A DNA stretch of 64,000 nt, taken from contig NZ_JALJRW010000003.1 of NCBI RefSeq assembly GCF_024519465.1, positions 181,158-245,157 on the forward strand, read 5' to 3'. Position 1 is the stretch's first letter; every line of letters starts with the position of its first letter. This document shows positions 55,366-64,000 of this stretch, in pieces. The position numbers were made by a program, and so were the translations under genes. This DNA comes from Stenotrophomonas sp. Ste86. GTDB lineage: Bacteria > Pseudomonadota > Gammaproteobacteria > Xanthomonadales > Xanthomonadaceae. The notes under the pieces are model-generated. The model was given only the letters and a program-made list of their open reading frames with translations, ran no database searches and was not told where the DNA came from.

Positions 55366-56393
55366 GCCCAGCGCCTCGGCACTATCCAGGCCAACCCGGC
55401 CAGCAACAACGCCAGCGCCAGTGGCCAGGCGTAACGCTCGATCCGCGGCCGCACCGCAGGGCCCGCCGAGGCCACCGGCTCCAGCCGCTGCAGTTCGGCA
55501 TAGATGCCGGCCAGTTCATCGGTGTTGCGGGCGCGGAAGGCGCGCCCGCCGGTAAGCGTGGCGATTTTCTGCAGCGTCGCCTCGTCCACCGGGTCGTCGC
55601 CGGCTGCCACCTGCATGCCGAACAGCCGGTAGCTGCCGTCCCCGCCGAACGCCACCGTGTATACCCGCACGCCTTCGGTCTTGGCCAGTTCAGCGGCGCG
55701 CAGCGGTTCGAGTACGCCGGCATTGCTGACGCCGTCAGTCAGCAGGATCAGTACGCGCTGGCCCTGCGGTTGCTCGCGCAGGCGTTTGACCGCCAGCGCG
55801 ATCGCATCGCCGATCGCGGTCTCGCGTCCGGCCAGGCCGACCACGCTGTCGCCGAGCTGCTGACGCACACTGGCCAGATCGCTGGTCAGCGGGGTGAGGG
55901 TGTAGGCGCGCTCACCGAAAATCAGCAGCCCGACGCGATCGCCAACACGCCGGTCCAGGAAGTCGGCCAGCACCGCCTTGGCGGCAGTCAACCGCTCCAC
56001 TACCTGTTGGCCGAGCATCATGTCGGTTTCCTGCATGCTGCCCGACACGTCCACGGCGAGCATCATCTGCCGCCCCTGTTGCGGCGGAGTCACCGCCTCG
56101 CCCAGTTGCTGCGGGCGTGCCGCTGCCACGCACAGACACACCCACGCCAACCACAGCAGCAGCCGGCCAACGCCCAGCGCGCGGCCACCGACAGCGCTAC
56201 CGAGCGCTTGCAGCTGTGCGGCCGCGTACGGCACGCGCAACGCGGCGGCGCTGGCGTTGCGCTGCGGCCACCAGTGCATCAGCACCGGTACCGGCAGCGC
56301 AGCCAGCATCCACGGCCAGGCGAAGGTGTCCAGCCACGACAGCCAGTCCGGCAGCCACTGAGCCACCTGCGGCGACACGTTCATCGCGATCAT
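55362..56393 (-). CDS. batA: BatA-like VWA-domain membrane protein
   Basis: 343 residues: two N-terminal hydrophobic helices, a periplasmic or cytoplasmic VWA domain with intact MIDAS LAVDVSGSMQETD near residue 104, LLTDGVSNAG near 212 (second metal-binding Thr/Asp), and a C-terminal helix (WPLALALLLAGLAWIVP). The ATG at 56393 overlaps the DUF4381 stop (ATGA). Paired with BatB downstream. Confidence 0.9.
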   Translation of the reverse strand: MIAMNVSPQVAQWLPDWLSWLDTFAWPWMLAALPVPVLMHWWPQRNASAAALRVPYAAAQLQALGSAVGGRALGVGRLLLWLAWVCLCVAAARPQQLGEAVTPPQQGRQMMLAVDVSGSMQETDMMLGQQVVERLTAAKAVLADFLDRRVGDRVGLLIFGERAYTLTPLTSDLASVRQQLGDSVVGLAGRETAIGDAIALAVKRLREQPQGQRVLILLTDGVSNAGVLEPLRAAELAKTEGVRVYTVAFGGDGSYRLFGMQVAAGDDPVDEATLQKIATLTGGRAFRARNTDELAGIYAELQRLEPVASAGPAVRPRIERYAWPLALALLLAGLAWIVPRRWA

Positions 56394-56851
56394 CGCCGCC
56401 GCCCCGACACCAGCCCGAGGAAACGCGCACGCGCCAGCACGCGCAGGCGCTGTACCGCTTCGGCATCGACCTGCGGGCGATAACCACCGTCCAGCAGCAG
56501 CCGCCCATCGCCATCGGAAAAGGCACGGCTGCCGGGCTCGTCGAGGAATTCCAGCCATGCCGGGCCCTGCAGCAGTTCCGCGCCGGGCTGACGCACGCGC
56601 GCCGCACGGCGGAGCAGCGCGGCGATGGCCGCCACTTCCTCGACCGGCGTTGCCGCCTGTGCGGTGGCCTCATCGAACAACCGGATCCAGCCCTGTCGCC
56701 GCCGCCGACGACGCGCCTGCCACGCCCACAGCAGCGCGGCGACAAGCAGCACGGCGCCCAGCACCAGCCACCAGCCGGGCGCCGGCGGCCACCACGCAGG
56801 CGATGGCGGCAGCTGCACATCGCGCAACGGCAGCGAGGTCGGCGCGCTCAT
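56390..56851 (-). CDS. DUF4381-family membrane protein
   Basis: 153 residues with one membrane helix (GWWLVLGAVLLVAALLWAW, about 26-44), a basic RRRRRR cluster after it and a helical cytoplasmic domain. DUF4381 proteins sit between DUF58 and BatA in Bat operons of gamma-proteobacteria, as here. Overlaps both neighbours by 4 nt. Function unknown. Confidence 0.82.
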   Translation of the reverse strand: MSAPTSLPLRDVQLPPSPAWWPPAPGWWLVLGAVLLVAALLWAWQARRRRRRQGWIRLFDEATAQAATPVEEVAAIAALLRRAARVRQPGAELLQGPAWLEFLDEPGSRAFSDGDGRLLLDGGYRPQVDAEAVQRLRVLARARFLGLVSGRRR

Positions 56852-57774
56852 GCCACCACCGCCGAGGGCATCGGGGTCAGCCAGCAGTCGCTGGCGTCAT
56901 CAGAGGCCACCACGTGCACCTGGATGCGACGCGACGACAGGTGCTTCTGCAGGTCCTGCAGCGGCGCCACGAAGCGCTCGCGCCAGTGCTCGCGGACGCT
57001 GGCGCGGTCAAGGTCGAGCAGCACGCGGCGGCCCTGCGACAGGAACGCCAGCGAGGCTGCTGGCGGGGCCAGCTCCAGCGGATCGACCAGTAGCATCACC
57101 ACCACTTCGTGGTGCATGGCCAGGGCGGTCCAACGCGACACACTGATGGCCGCAGCCTGCCCAGGATCGGCAAGCACGACCACGCGCGCGCCGGGACGCA
57201 GCAGACGCGCCGCCTGTTCGAGTGCCCGGTCCAGCCCGGCGTCGTCGGCCGGTGGCTGCGCGTACCAGCGGGTGAGCGCATCGAGCACGCGCAACACACC
57301 GCGGGTGCCCCCGGCCGGCGGGAGCGGGGCTTCCACGCTGCTGCCACGCAACGCGCCGAGACGGTCGCCCTGACGCTGTGCCAACCACGCGGCAATCGCG
57401 CCGACGCGGGCGGCCTGTACCGATTTGAAGCGAACGCGGGTGCCGAAATACAGCACCGGATCCGTGTCGGCCACCAGCAGGGTCAAGCGCTCGCGTTCGG
57501 CCTGGAACAATTTGGTGTGTGCACGGCCGGTACGCGCGGTGACGCGCCAGTCGATGTGGCGGGCATCGTCGCCGGCCACGTACTCCCGCGACTCGGCATA
57601 TTCCATGCCGCGCCCACGCATGGGCGCTGGCGCGTGGCCGGCATGGCCGAGCCGGCCACGCCGGGCCGGGGCCAACCGGTGGGCATTGCGCCGCAGCGCG
57701 ACCAGTTCGGCCAGGCTGGGGCGCAGGCCGTCGCCGTCGGGGGCGCCTGCGGTGCTGTCCACGTCCGAAGCCAT
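56848..57774 (-). CDS. DUF58 domain protein
   Basis: 308 residues, soluble. DUF58 hallmarks: GRGMEYAESREYVAGDDARH (about 56-75) followed by IDWRVTARTG, then a VWA-like fold with LLVADTDPVLYFG and RVVVLADPG. Partner of MoxR ATPases in stress and aerotolerance operons. It starts 5 nt after the moxR stop and overlaps DUF4381 by 4 nt. Confidence 0.9.
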   Translation of the reverse strand: MASDVDSTAGAPDGDGLRPSLAELVALRRNAHRLAPARRGRLGHAGHAPAPMRGRGMEYAESREYVAGDDARHIDWRVTARTGRAHTKLFQAERERLTLLVADTDPVLYFGTRVRFKSVQAARVGAIAAWLAQRQGDRLGALRGSSVEAPLPPAGGTRGVLRVLDALTRWYAQPPADDAGLDRALEQAARLLRPGARVVVLADPGQAAAISVSRWTALAMHHEVVVMLLVDPLELAPPAASLAFLSQGRRVLLDLDRASVREHWRERFVAPLQDLQKHLSSRRIQVHVVASDDASDCWLTPMPSAVVA

Positions 57775-57779
57775 CGAGG

Positions 57780-58823
<1,044 letters not shown>

Positions 58824-58929
58824 GTGACCCACGCGACGTGCGTAAGGTTCCGCCCACATGATGGCAGGGCTGGCGCTGGATCGGGATCAAGATTGCCTGA
58901 ACGCGATACTCGTAACGGCCGAAGCCACC

Positions 58930-59217
58930 TTACGGCGTATTCGGGGCCATCGTGCCTTTGTCGCCGGCAAAGATCGCGCTGCAATAAGGACCAGACATCG
59001 CAAATCGGCGACAGGTCTGCGGCCGGTCGTCATAGATACTGCAATTCATGCGCTCACGGTCCAGCGCCACGCACCATCCGTCCGCGCCCCCGGCCATCAC
59101 GCGCAGGCCAGTCGGCAGCTCAGTGGTCAGGTGCGCCGGAACGCAGTCGGACGCCCCGAGCACCACGGTCAGCCGACAGCACTGCGCAGCGCAGCTGGAA
59201 CAGTTGGCGGCTGCCAT
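58930..59217 (-). CDS. YkgJ-family cysteine cluster protein
   Basis: 95 residues from the ATG at 59217, which has AGGTGA upstream (a longer frame begins at 59256). Cysteine cluster: NCSSCAAQCC at the N-terminus, GWCVAL near 48, MNCSIYDDRPQTCRRF near 57 and YC near 77, the CxxC...C pattern of UPF0153/YkgJ proteins, which probably bind a metal or Fe-S cluster. Function unknown. Confidence 0.85.
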   Translation of the reverse strand: MAAANCSSCAAQCCRLTVVLGASDCVPAHLTTELPTGLRVMAGGADGWCVALDRERMNCSIYDDRPQTCRRFAMSGPYCSAIFAGDKGTMAPNTP

Positions 59218-59397
59218 GGGGGTCACCTGCTTTTGCAATAAATCGCCGCCCAGCATAGCGCGGATTCCTTGCCGGGCTCCTCACCCCTGGCCAATCGCCC
59301 CAACCGGCACAGGCAAGCGTTCATTGATCGATTGCCCGTTCTACAGCGGGCCCTGAGCGTTCCTCAGGTACGTTGCAACATCGAAGCTTCCTGAACG

Positions 59398-59426
59398 CGA
59401 AAGGGCCGCACAAGGCGGCCCTTTCG
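59398..59426 (-). terminator. pil operon terminator
   Basis: 12-bp perfect stem (59398-59409 with 59415-59426), 5-nt loop, 22 nt past the pilQ stop. The trailing T tract is short, so efficiency is uncertain. Confidence 0.7.
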
Positions 59427-59447
59427 CTGCAGGCATGACCGCGACCC

Positions 59448-61421
59448 TTAATTGGTCTTGGACACGCGCAGCACCTTCGGAGTGACGAAGACCAGCAGTT
59501 CGGCCTTGTCCTTGTTACGGCTGCGTTTCTTGAACAGGTTGCCAAGGAACGGCACGTCGCCCAGGAACGGCACCTTGTTGACGCTGTTGCGGTCGGTGAA
59601 CTCGTACACGCCACCGATCACCACGGTCTGGCCGTCTTCCACCAGCACGGCGGTGTTTACCTCGCGGCGGTTGATGGTCGGGACCTGGCCGTAGCCTGCC
59701 AGCGTGATGTAGCTCTCGACTTCGTCCTTCTTGACCGACATGTTCAGGAACACGCGGTTGTCGTTGGTGATGGTCGGGGTGACTTTCAGCTCCAGCACCA
59801 CTTCCTTGAACTGAACGTTCGGGGTGGATGCGCCACCCACACCACCGCCACTGATGGTGACGTAGCCGATTTCCTTACCCTGCTTGATCGTCGCTTCGCG
59901 CTGGTTGGTGGTGACCACACGCGGATTGGAAATCACTTCGCCGCGCGATTCGGCCTGCATGGCCGACAGTTCCACGTCCAGCAGGTAACCAGCATTGAGG
60001 ATCGACAGCGCAAGCGAGCCGGGATTGCTGGCCGCAGCGACCGGCAGGTTCCAGTTCAGGCCACGGGTGATCGCCGAGCCCACTGGCGTCGGTTCCGGAC
60101 CGACACTACCGCCGGTGAGCCAGTCATTACGCGCCTTGTCATTGGCGATCCGGGTGTCAACCTCTGACTTGCGGGTCGCTGCATTGGCCGCCAGGTCACC
60201 ACTGAAGTACACGTTATCCCGGCTGCCACTGATACCGAACTTTGCACCCAGCTCTCGTGCGAACGTATCAGTAGCGATCACGATCCGGCTTTCGATCAGC
60301 ACCTGGTCGACCGGGCGGTCGATCACGTTGATCAGCTCGCGCATGCGCGCCAGCTTCTTGGGGATATCACTGATCATCAGCGTATTGGTGCGCTCATCGG
60401 CGACGATGCGACCACGCGATGACAGGAACCCGCTGTCTTCCTGGGAACTGTTGCCACCACCACCGCCACCACTGCTGCCGCCGCCGCCGATGCCCTTGGC
60501 CTCGGTCAGCGCTTTGAAGATCTGCGCGGCGTTGTGATAGTTGATCTGGATGTAATCGGTGACCAGGTCTTCGCGGTTCTCGATCGCGATGCGCGCGTCT
60601 TCCTTGTCCTGCTCGAACTTGGCCAGCTCGGGCTGCGGGGCGACCCACACCACGCCGCCATCGCGACGCTTGTCCAAGCCCTTGGCACGCAGCACGATGT
60701 CCAGTGCCTGGTCCCACGGCACGTTGACCAGCCGAAGGGTAACGTTGCCTTCGACGCTGTCGGAGGCCACGACATTCAGGTTGGACTCCTCGGCGATCAG
60801 CTGCAGAACGGTGCGCACGGGCACGTCCTGGAAGTTGAAGGTCACCGGCTTGCCGCTATAACCGCGCTGCGCGACGGCCGCAGCCGCCTGGGTAACGGTA
60901 GTGGCGTTGATCGCGCCGGTAGCCGCAACCTGCTTGCGCGGGCTGATCTCCACCACGTACTCGTTGCCGGTCTGGTAGGCCAGCGACTCGAAGGCGGTAT
61001 TGGTGTTGAGCACCAACTGGGTGCCGCCGCCGTACGGCTTCGGATCAATGCGTTGCACGGGGGTAGCGAAGTCGGTCACGTTGATCGACTTCTGCAGGTT
61101 CTCCGGCAGGCGCACGTTGCCGACGTCGATCACCACGCTGTTGCCCTGGGTGCGCAGGTCCGGGTTGGCGCCCTTGCCGTCGAACTGCAGGATCAAGCGG
61201 CCAGCGCCGTCTTCACCGCGCTTGAAGTCGATCTTGGATACCGCCAGCGAGGCAGGCGCCATGGCCGGCGCGACCGCGGTCGCCGGCGGCGTCGGTGCTG
61301 CTCCCGGCGTCGCCGCCAGCAACGTGCCATTGGCCACCATGAGCGCGACTCCCAGCGCGCACAGGTGGATCAGCTTCGGGCGCCGGTCGGGACGCTGCCG
61401 CATGGCATTGGAAAAGGTCAT
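59448..61421 (-). CDS. pilQ: Type IV pilus secretin PilQ
   Basis: 657-residue outer-membrane secretin through which type IV pili extrude. Signal peptide near residues 18-36, AMIN-type N-terminal domain (KIDFKRGEDGAGRLILQFDG near 60), STN/N0-N1 domains (VTFNFQDVPVRTVLQLIAEE near 192), a Gly/Ser-rich linker (about 320-335) and the secretin domain ending KAELLVFVTPKVLRV. Gate motif region VNKVPFLGDVPFLGNLFK near 615. Start 61421, 19 nt after pilP. Confidence 0.95.
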   Translation of the reverse strand: MTFSNAMRQRPDRRPKLIHLCALGVALMVANGTLLAATPGAAPTPPATAVAPAMAPASLAVSKIDFKRGEDGAGRLILQFDGKGANPDLRTQGNSVVIDVGNVRLPENLQKSINVTDFATPVQRIDPKPYGGGTQLVLNTNTAFESLAYQTGNEYVVEISPRKQVAATGAINATTVTQAAAAVAQRGYSGKPVTFNFQDVPVRTVLQLIAEESNLNVVASDSVEGNVTLRLVNVPWDQALDIVLRAKGLDKRRDGGVVWVAPQPELAKFEQDKEDARIAIENREDLVTDYIQINYHNAAQIFKALTEAKGIGGGGSSGGGGGGNSSQEDSGFLSSRGRIVADERTNTLMISDIPKKLARMRELINVIDRPVDQVLIESRIVIATDTFARELGAKFGISGSRDNVYFSGDLAANAATRKSEVDTRIANDKARNDWLTGGSVGPEPTPVGSAITRGLNWNLPVAAASNPGSLALSILNAGYLLDVELSAMQAESRGEVISNPRVVTTNQREATIKQGKEIGYVTISGGGVGGASTPNVQFKEVVLELKVTPTITNDNRVFLNMSVKKDEVESYITLAGYGQVPTINRREVNTAVLVEDGQTVVIGGVYEFTDRNSVNKVPFLGDVPFLGNLFKKRSRNKDKAELLVFVTPKVLRVSKTN

Positions 61422-61440
61422 CGTGCTATCCCCATAATCA

Positions 61441-61974
61441 TTATTGATCTTCAAGCGCAAGCGATGCAGGCCGTTCCAGCCAGCCGCCCGCGCCATCCGG
61501 CACCAGTTCAATCAGTTCGATCCGGTCTTCGAAGACCCCGGTAACGCGGCCGTCGCTCTGCCCCAGATAGACACCCGGACGCACCCGATAGGTGACCTTG
61601 TCCGGCGCCATCACCAGCGATACCAGCGCCCCCCCCTTGCCGATCGAGCCAACCATGTCCAAGGCGTCCAGCGGGAAGGCTTCCAGCGGCTCCTTGCGAC
61701 GGTTCGGATCGGGACGAAGCCCCGAGCCGCCCTGCGGATTGGTCCAGGCGTCGGTGAACGGATCGCGCATCCCCTGCGCGGAGTATTCAAACGTTTCGAA
61801 CTGCTGCATCACCGGCAGTGGCTCCAGTGGCGGCGCCGGGCGCGCACGCACGTCTTCGACCCATTTGGCCAGGTTGGGTGCATCGCCAGGGGTACTGCTC
61901 ACCCCGCGCGCGCAACCAGCCAGCAATGCCAGCACCAACAACCCACCTACCCGTGCAGTCACCCCAAGGCTCAT
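61441..61974 (-). CDS. pilP: Type IV pilus lipoprotein PilP
   Basis: 177-residue inner-membrane lipoprotein that links PilN/PilO to the secretin PilQ. Lipobox LLAGC (Cys near 21). Typical PilP segment YSAQGMRDPFTDA near 64 and the beta domain KVTYRVRPGVYLGQSDGRV near 127. Start overlaps the pilO stop by 4 nt. Confidence 0.94.
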   Translation of the reverse strand: MSLGVTARVGGLLVLALLAGCARGVSSTPGDAPNLAKWVEDVRARPAPPLEPLPVMQQFETFEYSAQGMRDPFTDAWTNPQGGSGLRPDPNRRKEPLEAFPLDALDMVGSIGKGGALVSLVMAPDKVTYRVRPGVYLGQSDGRVTGVFEDRIELIELVPDGAGGWLERPASLALEDQ

Positions 61975-62648
61975 TTCCTGCCTCCGGATTTGGCCGACTT
62001 TTCATTGGCGGCGGCTGCCTTTTCCTGCGCTTCCATTTCCAGCTCGTCAAGGTAACGGTAGGTCTTGACCGTGCCCGACAGCTCCAGCGCACCACTGCGC
62101 GCGGTGATGCCGGTCTTGGGGTCCTTCGGCTTGAGGTTGATGTCGTGCATGGTCAGGATGACTACGCGCGGCAACGAGGCCACACCGCTCACGAAGGCGC
62201 CAAACTGGTGGTAGCTGCCTACCATGCGCAGCGCGATCGGCTTTTCGGCGTAGAACTCCTTGGGCTGCTCGGCACCGGGCTGGAACAGTTCATTGACGAG
62301 CCCGCTGGAAAGCGCGGTCTGCGAGATGTCGATGATCAGATCCGGCATTTCCGTCTTGCTGGGCAGCTGGCGCAGCATCTGCTGCAGTACCTGCTCCATC
62401 TGGGCCAGCTGCTGCTTGAGTGGCGCCAGATTGACCGCACGACCTTGCTGCTTTTCGAACTCGGCCCGCAGGGTGGTTTCAGTCTGCTCCAGCGAGGCGA
62501 GCTCATCGCGCTTGCCGCTGATCAGGGCAAACCAGGCCAGCAACACGATCAGCGCCGCCAGCAGCGCGCAGAACACGACTTTGGCCTGCTGCGGCCAGTT
62601 GCCGATGTTGTTGAAATCCAGCTCTTTCAGGTTGATCTTCTGGCTCAT
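61971..62648 (-). CDS. pilO: Type IV pilus alignment protein PilO
   Basis: 225 residues: short cytoplasmic N-terminus (MSQKINLKELDFNNIGNWPQ), one membrane helix (VVFCALLAALIVLLAWFAL), a coiled coil and a ferredoxin-like periplasmic domain. Heterodimer partner of PilN. Overlaps pilN and pilP by 4 nt each. Confidence 0.94.
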   Translation of the reverse strand: MSQKINLKELDFNNIGNWPQQAKVVFCALLAALIVLLAWFALISGKRDELASLEQTETTLRAEFEKQQGRAVNLAPLKQQLAQMEQVLQQMLRQLPSKTEMPDLIIDISQTALSSGLVNELFQPGAEQPKEFYAEKPIALRMVGSYHQFGAFVSGVASLPRVVILTMHDINLKPKDPKTGITARSGALELSGTVKTYRYLDELEMEAQEKAAAANEKSAKSGGRK

Positions 62649-63453
62649 GCGGCCCCCTTCTGCGGCGTACTGGACCCAGCTGGTTGTGCGGGTGCGGCGG
62701 GCGGAGCGATGCGGCTGCCGGACGGCTTGGCCGGCGCGACGGCCGGGGCGGAGGCTGGCGGAGCGCCAGGCGAGAGTGGCGCCACCGGCGCGGCTGCGGC
62801 CGGGTCAACCGGGCTGGCGCCCAGGTCAGCAGGTACCAACGCACTGCCATCGATGCCCACACCAGCAACTGGCTCACTCTGCGCCGGCAAGGTTACTTTG
62901 ACCTCGAACATGTACGGCAGCGCGCTGATATCGGTCAACGGGCCCGGACCATCTTTGCCTGTCTCGGGCTTTTTGGCCTCGATCACCGACAGTTCCGGCT
63001 TGCTCATCCAACCCGAGCTTTCAAGGTTGCGCATATAGGCGCTGACCCGCGCATTGGACTGGGTCCGTCCCTGAAGGGTGAGGATGTCGCCTTCCTGCTT
63101 GAGCGCGGTCAATACCACGCCATCAGGGATGGTGCGCACGAGCGCATCGAACAGGTGGACCATCTGCGAGCGCTTGGCCTGCAGTTCCTCGATCACCTTC
63201 TTGCGCGCCAGCAGACGTTCCTTCTGACGGTCAAGGCGGTCGATCTCCTTGTTCTGTTCCTTGACCTTCTCGATCTCGGCGGTCAAAAAGCTGTTGCGCT
63301 CGCTCTGGCCACTGACCTGCCGGTCGTAGTAGAACCAGATCAGCAGCGACAGCAGCACCCCGCCGATGGCGGCGAAGCCGAGCATGCCGTAGAAATCACG
63401 CTGGCGTTGCTTGCGCCGCTCGGCGCGCCAGGGCAATAGGTTGATTCTCGCCA

Positions 63454-63454
<1 letters not shown>
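62645..63454 (-). CDS. pilN: Type IV pilus alignment protein PilN
   Basis: 269 residues. N-terminal MARINLLPWRAERRKQRQRD is the PilM-binding motif, followed by one membrane helix, a coiled coil (about 50-85) and a periplasmic domain. The Ala/Pro-rich C-terminal tail (about 205-269) extends beyond the usual 180-200 residues of the family and is probably disordered. Confidence 0.94.

Positions 63455-64000
<546 letters not shown>

Overview
The window is GC-rich bacterial chromosome, densely coded, and reads as Lysobacteraceae (Xanthomonadaceae), most likely Stenotrophomonas. The evidence is a housekeeping gene set typical of that family (EstA-type autotransporter esterase, cysB/cysK pair, a gap/pgk/pyk/fba cluster, BatA/BatB/BatD aerotolerance operon, pilMNOPQ) and many short intergenic palindromes beginning GTAG, which match the SMAG (REP-like) elements known from Stenotrophomonas maltophilia. 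I see no prophage, insertion sequence, CRISPR array or rRNA operon. The genus is an inference from content.

Layout. 1-5.5 kb: the 5' part of an OmpR/ColR-type response regulator, a secreted hypothetical protein, a RimK-like ATP-grasp ligase, another secreted hypothetical, tRNA-Gly(CCC) and the EstA-like esterase. 5.6-11.6 kb: thiS-thiG-trmB, an SLC13/RCK permease, a Rieske protein, a small membrane protein, an FAH-family hydrolase and mscL. 11.8-27.3 kb: an M28 peptidase, a TrmH-family rRNA/tRNA methylase, an AGCS alanine symporter, an RND efflux pump with its lipoprotein adaptor, an OprC-like copper receptor with a DUF2946 partner, divergent cysB/cysK and a macro-domain protein.

27.6-43.2 kb: an M1 peptidase, then a minus-strand central-carbon cluster (gapA, DUF2339, DUF3999, pgk, a HAD phosphatase, pyk, class I fba), an OmpW porin divergent from gapA with a perfect FNR/ANR-type box, an Asp/Glu racemase, an S1/P1 nuclease and a persulfide-dioxygenase-like MBL protein. 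43.3-51.8 kb: a BlaI/M56-TonB_C/lipoprotein operon with a three-half-site operator, a flavin reductase-like protein, an acetyl-CoA hydrolase/transferase, transketolase and a DAACS symporter. 51.9-58.8 kb: a tightly overlapping MoxR-DUF58-DUF4381-BatA-BatB/TPR-BatD operon. 58.9-64 kb: a YkgJ-type cysteine-cluster protein and the type IV pilus operon pilM(partial)NOPQ.

The most unusual material is intergenic. Three loci (about 13.48-13.62, 34.01-34.11 and 40.57-40.67 kb) carry long near-perfect inverted repeats around a short core. Two of the cores are homologous although their arms differ, and they show a compensatory change in the core stem. Six-copy tandem arrays have formed from SMAG-like palindromes at 16.4-16.7 kb (51-bp period) and 21.27-21.44 kb (26-bp period). 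At two genes the GTAG of a palindrome supplies the stop codon.
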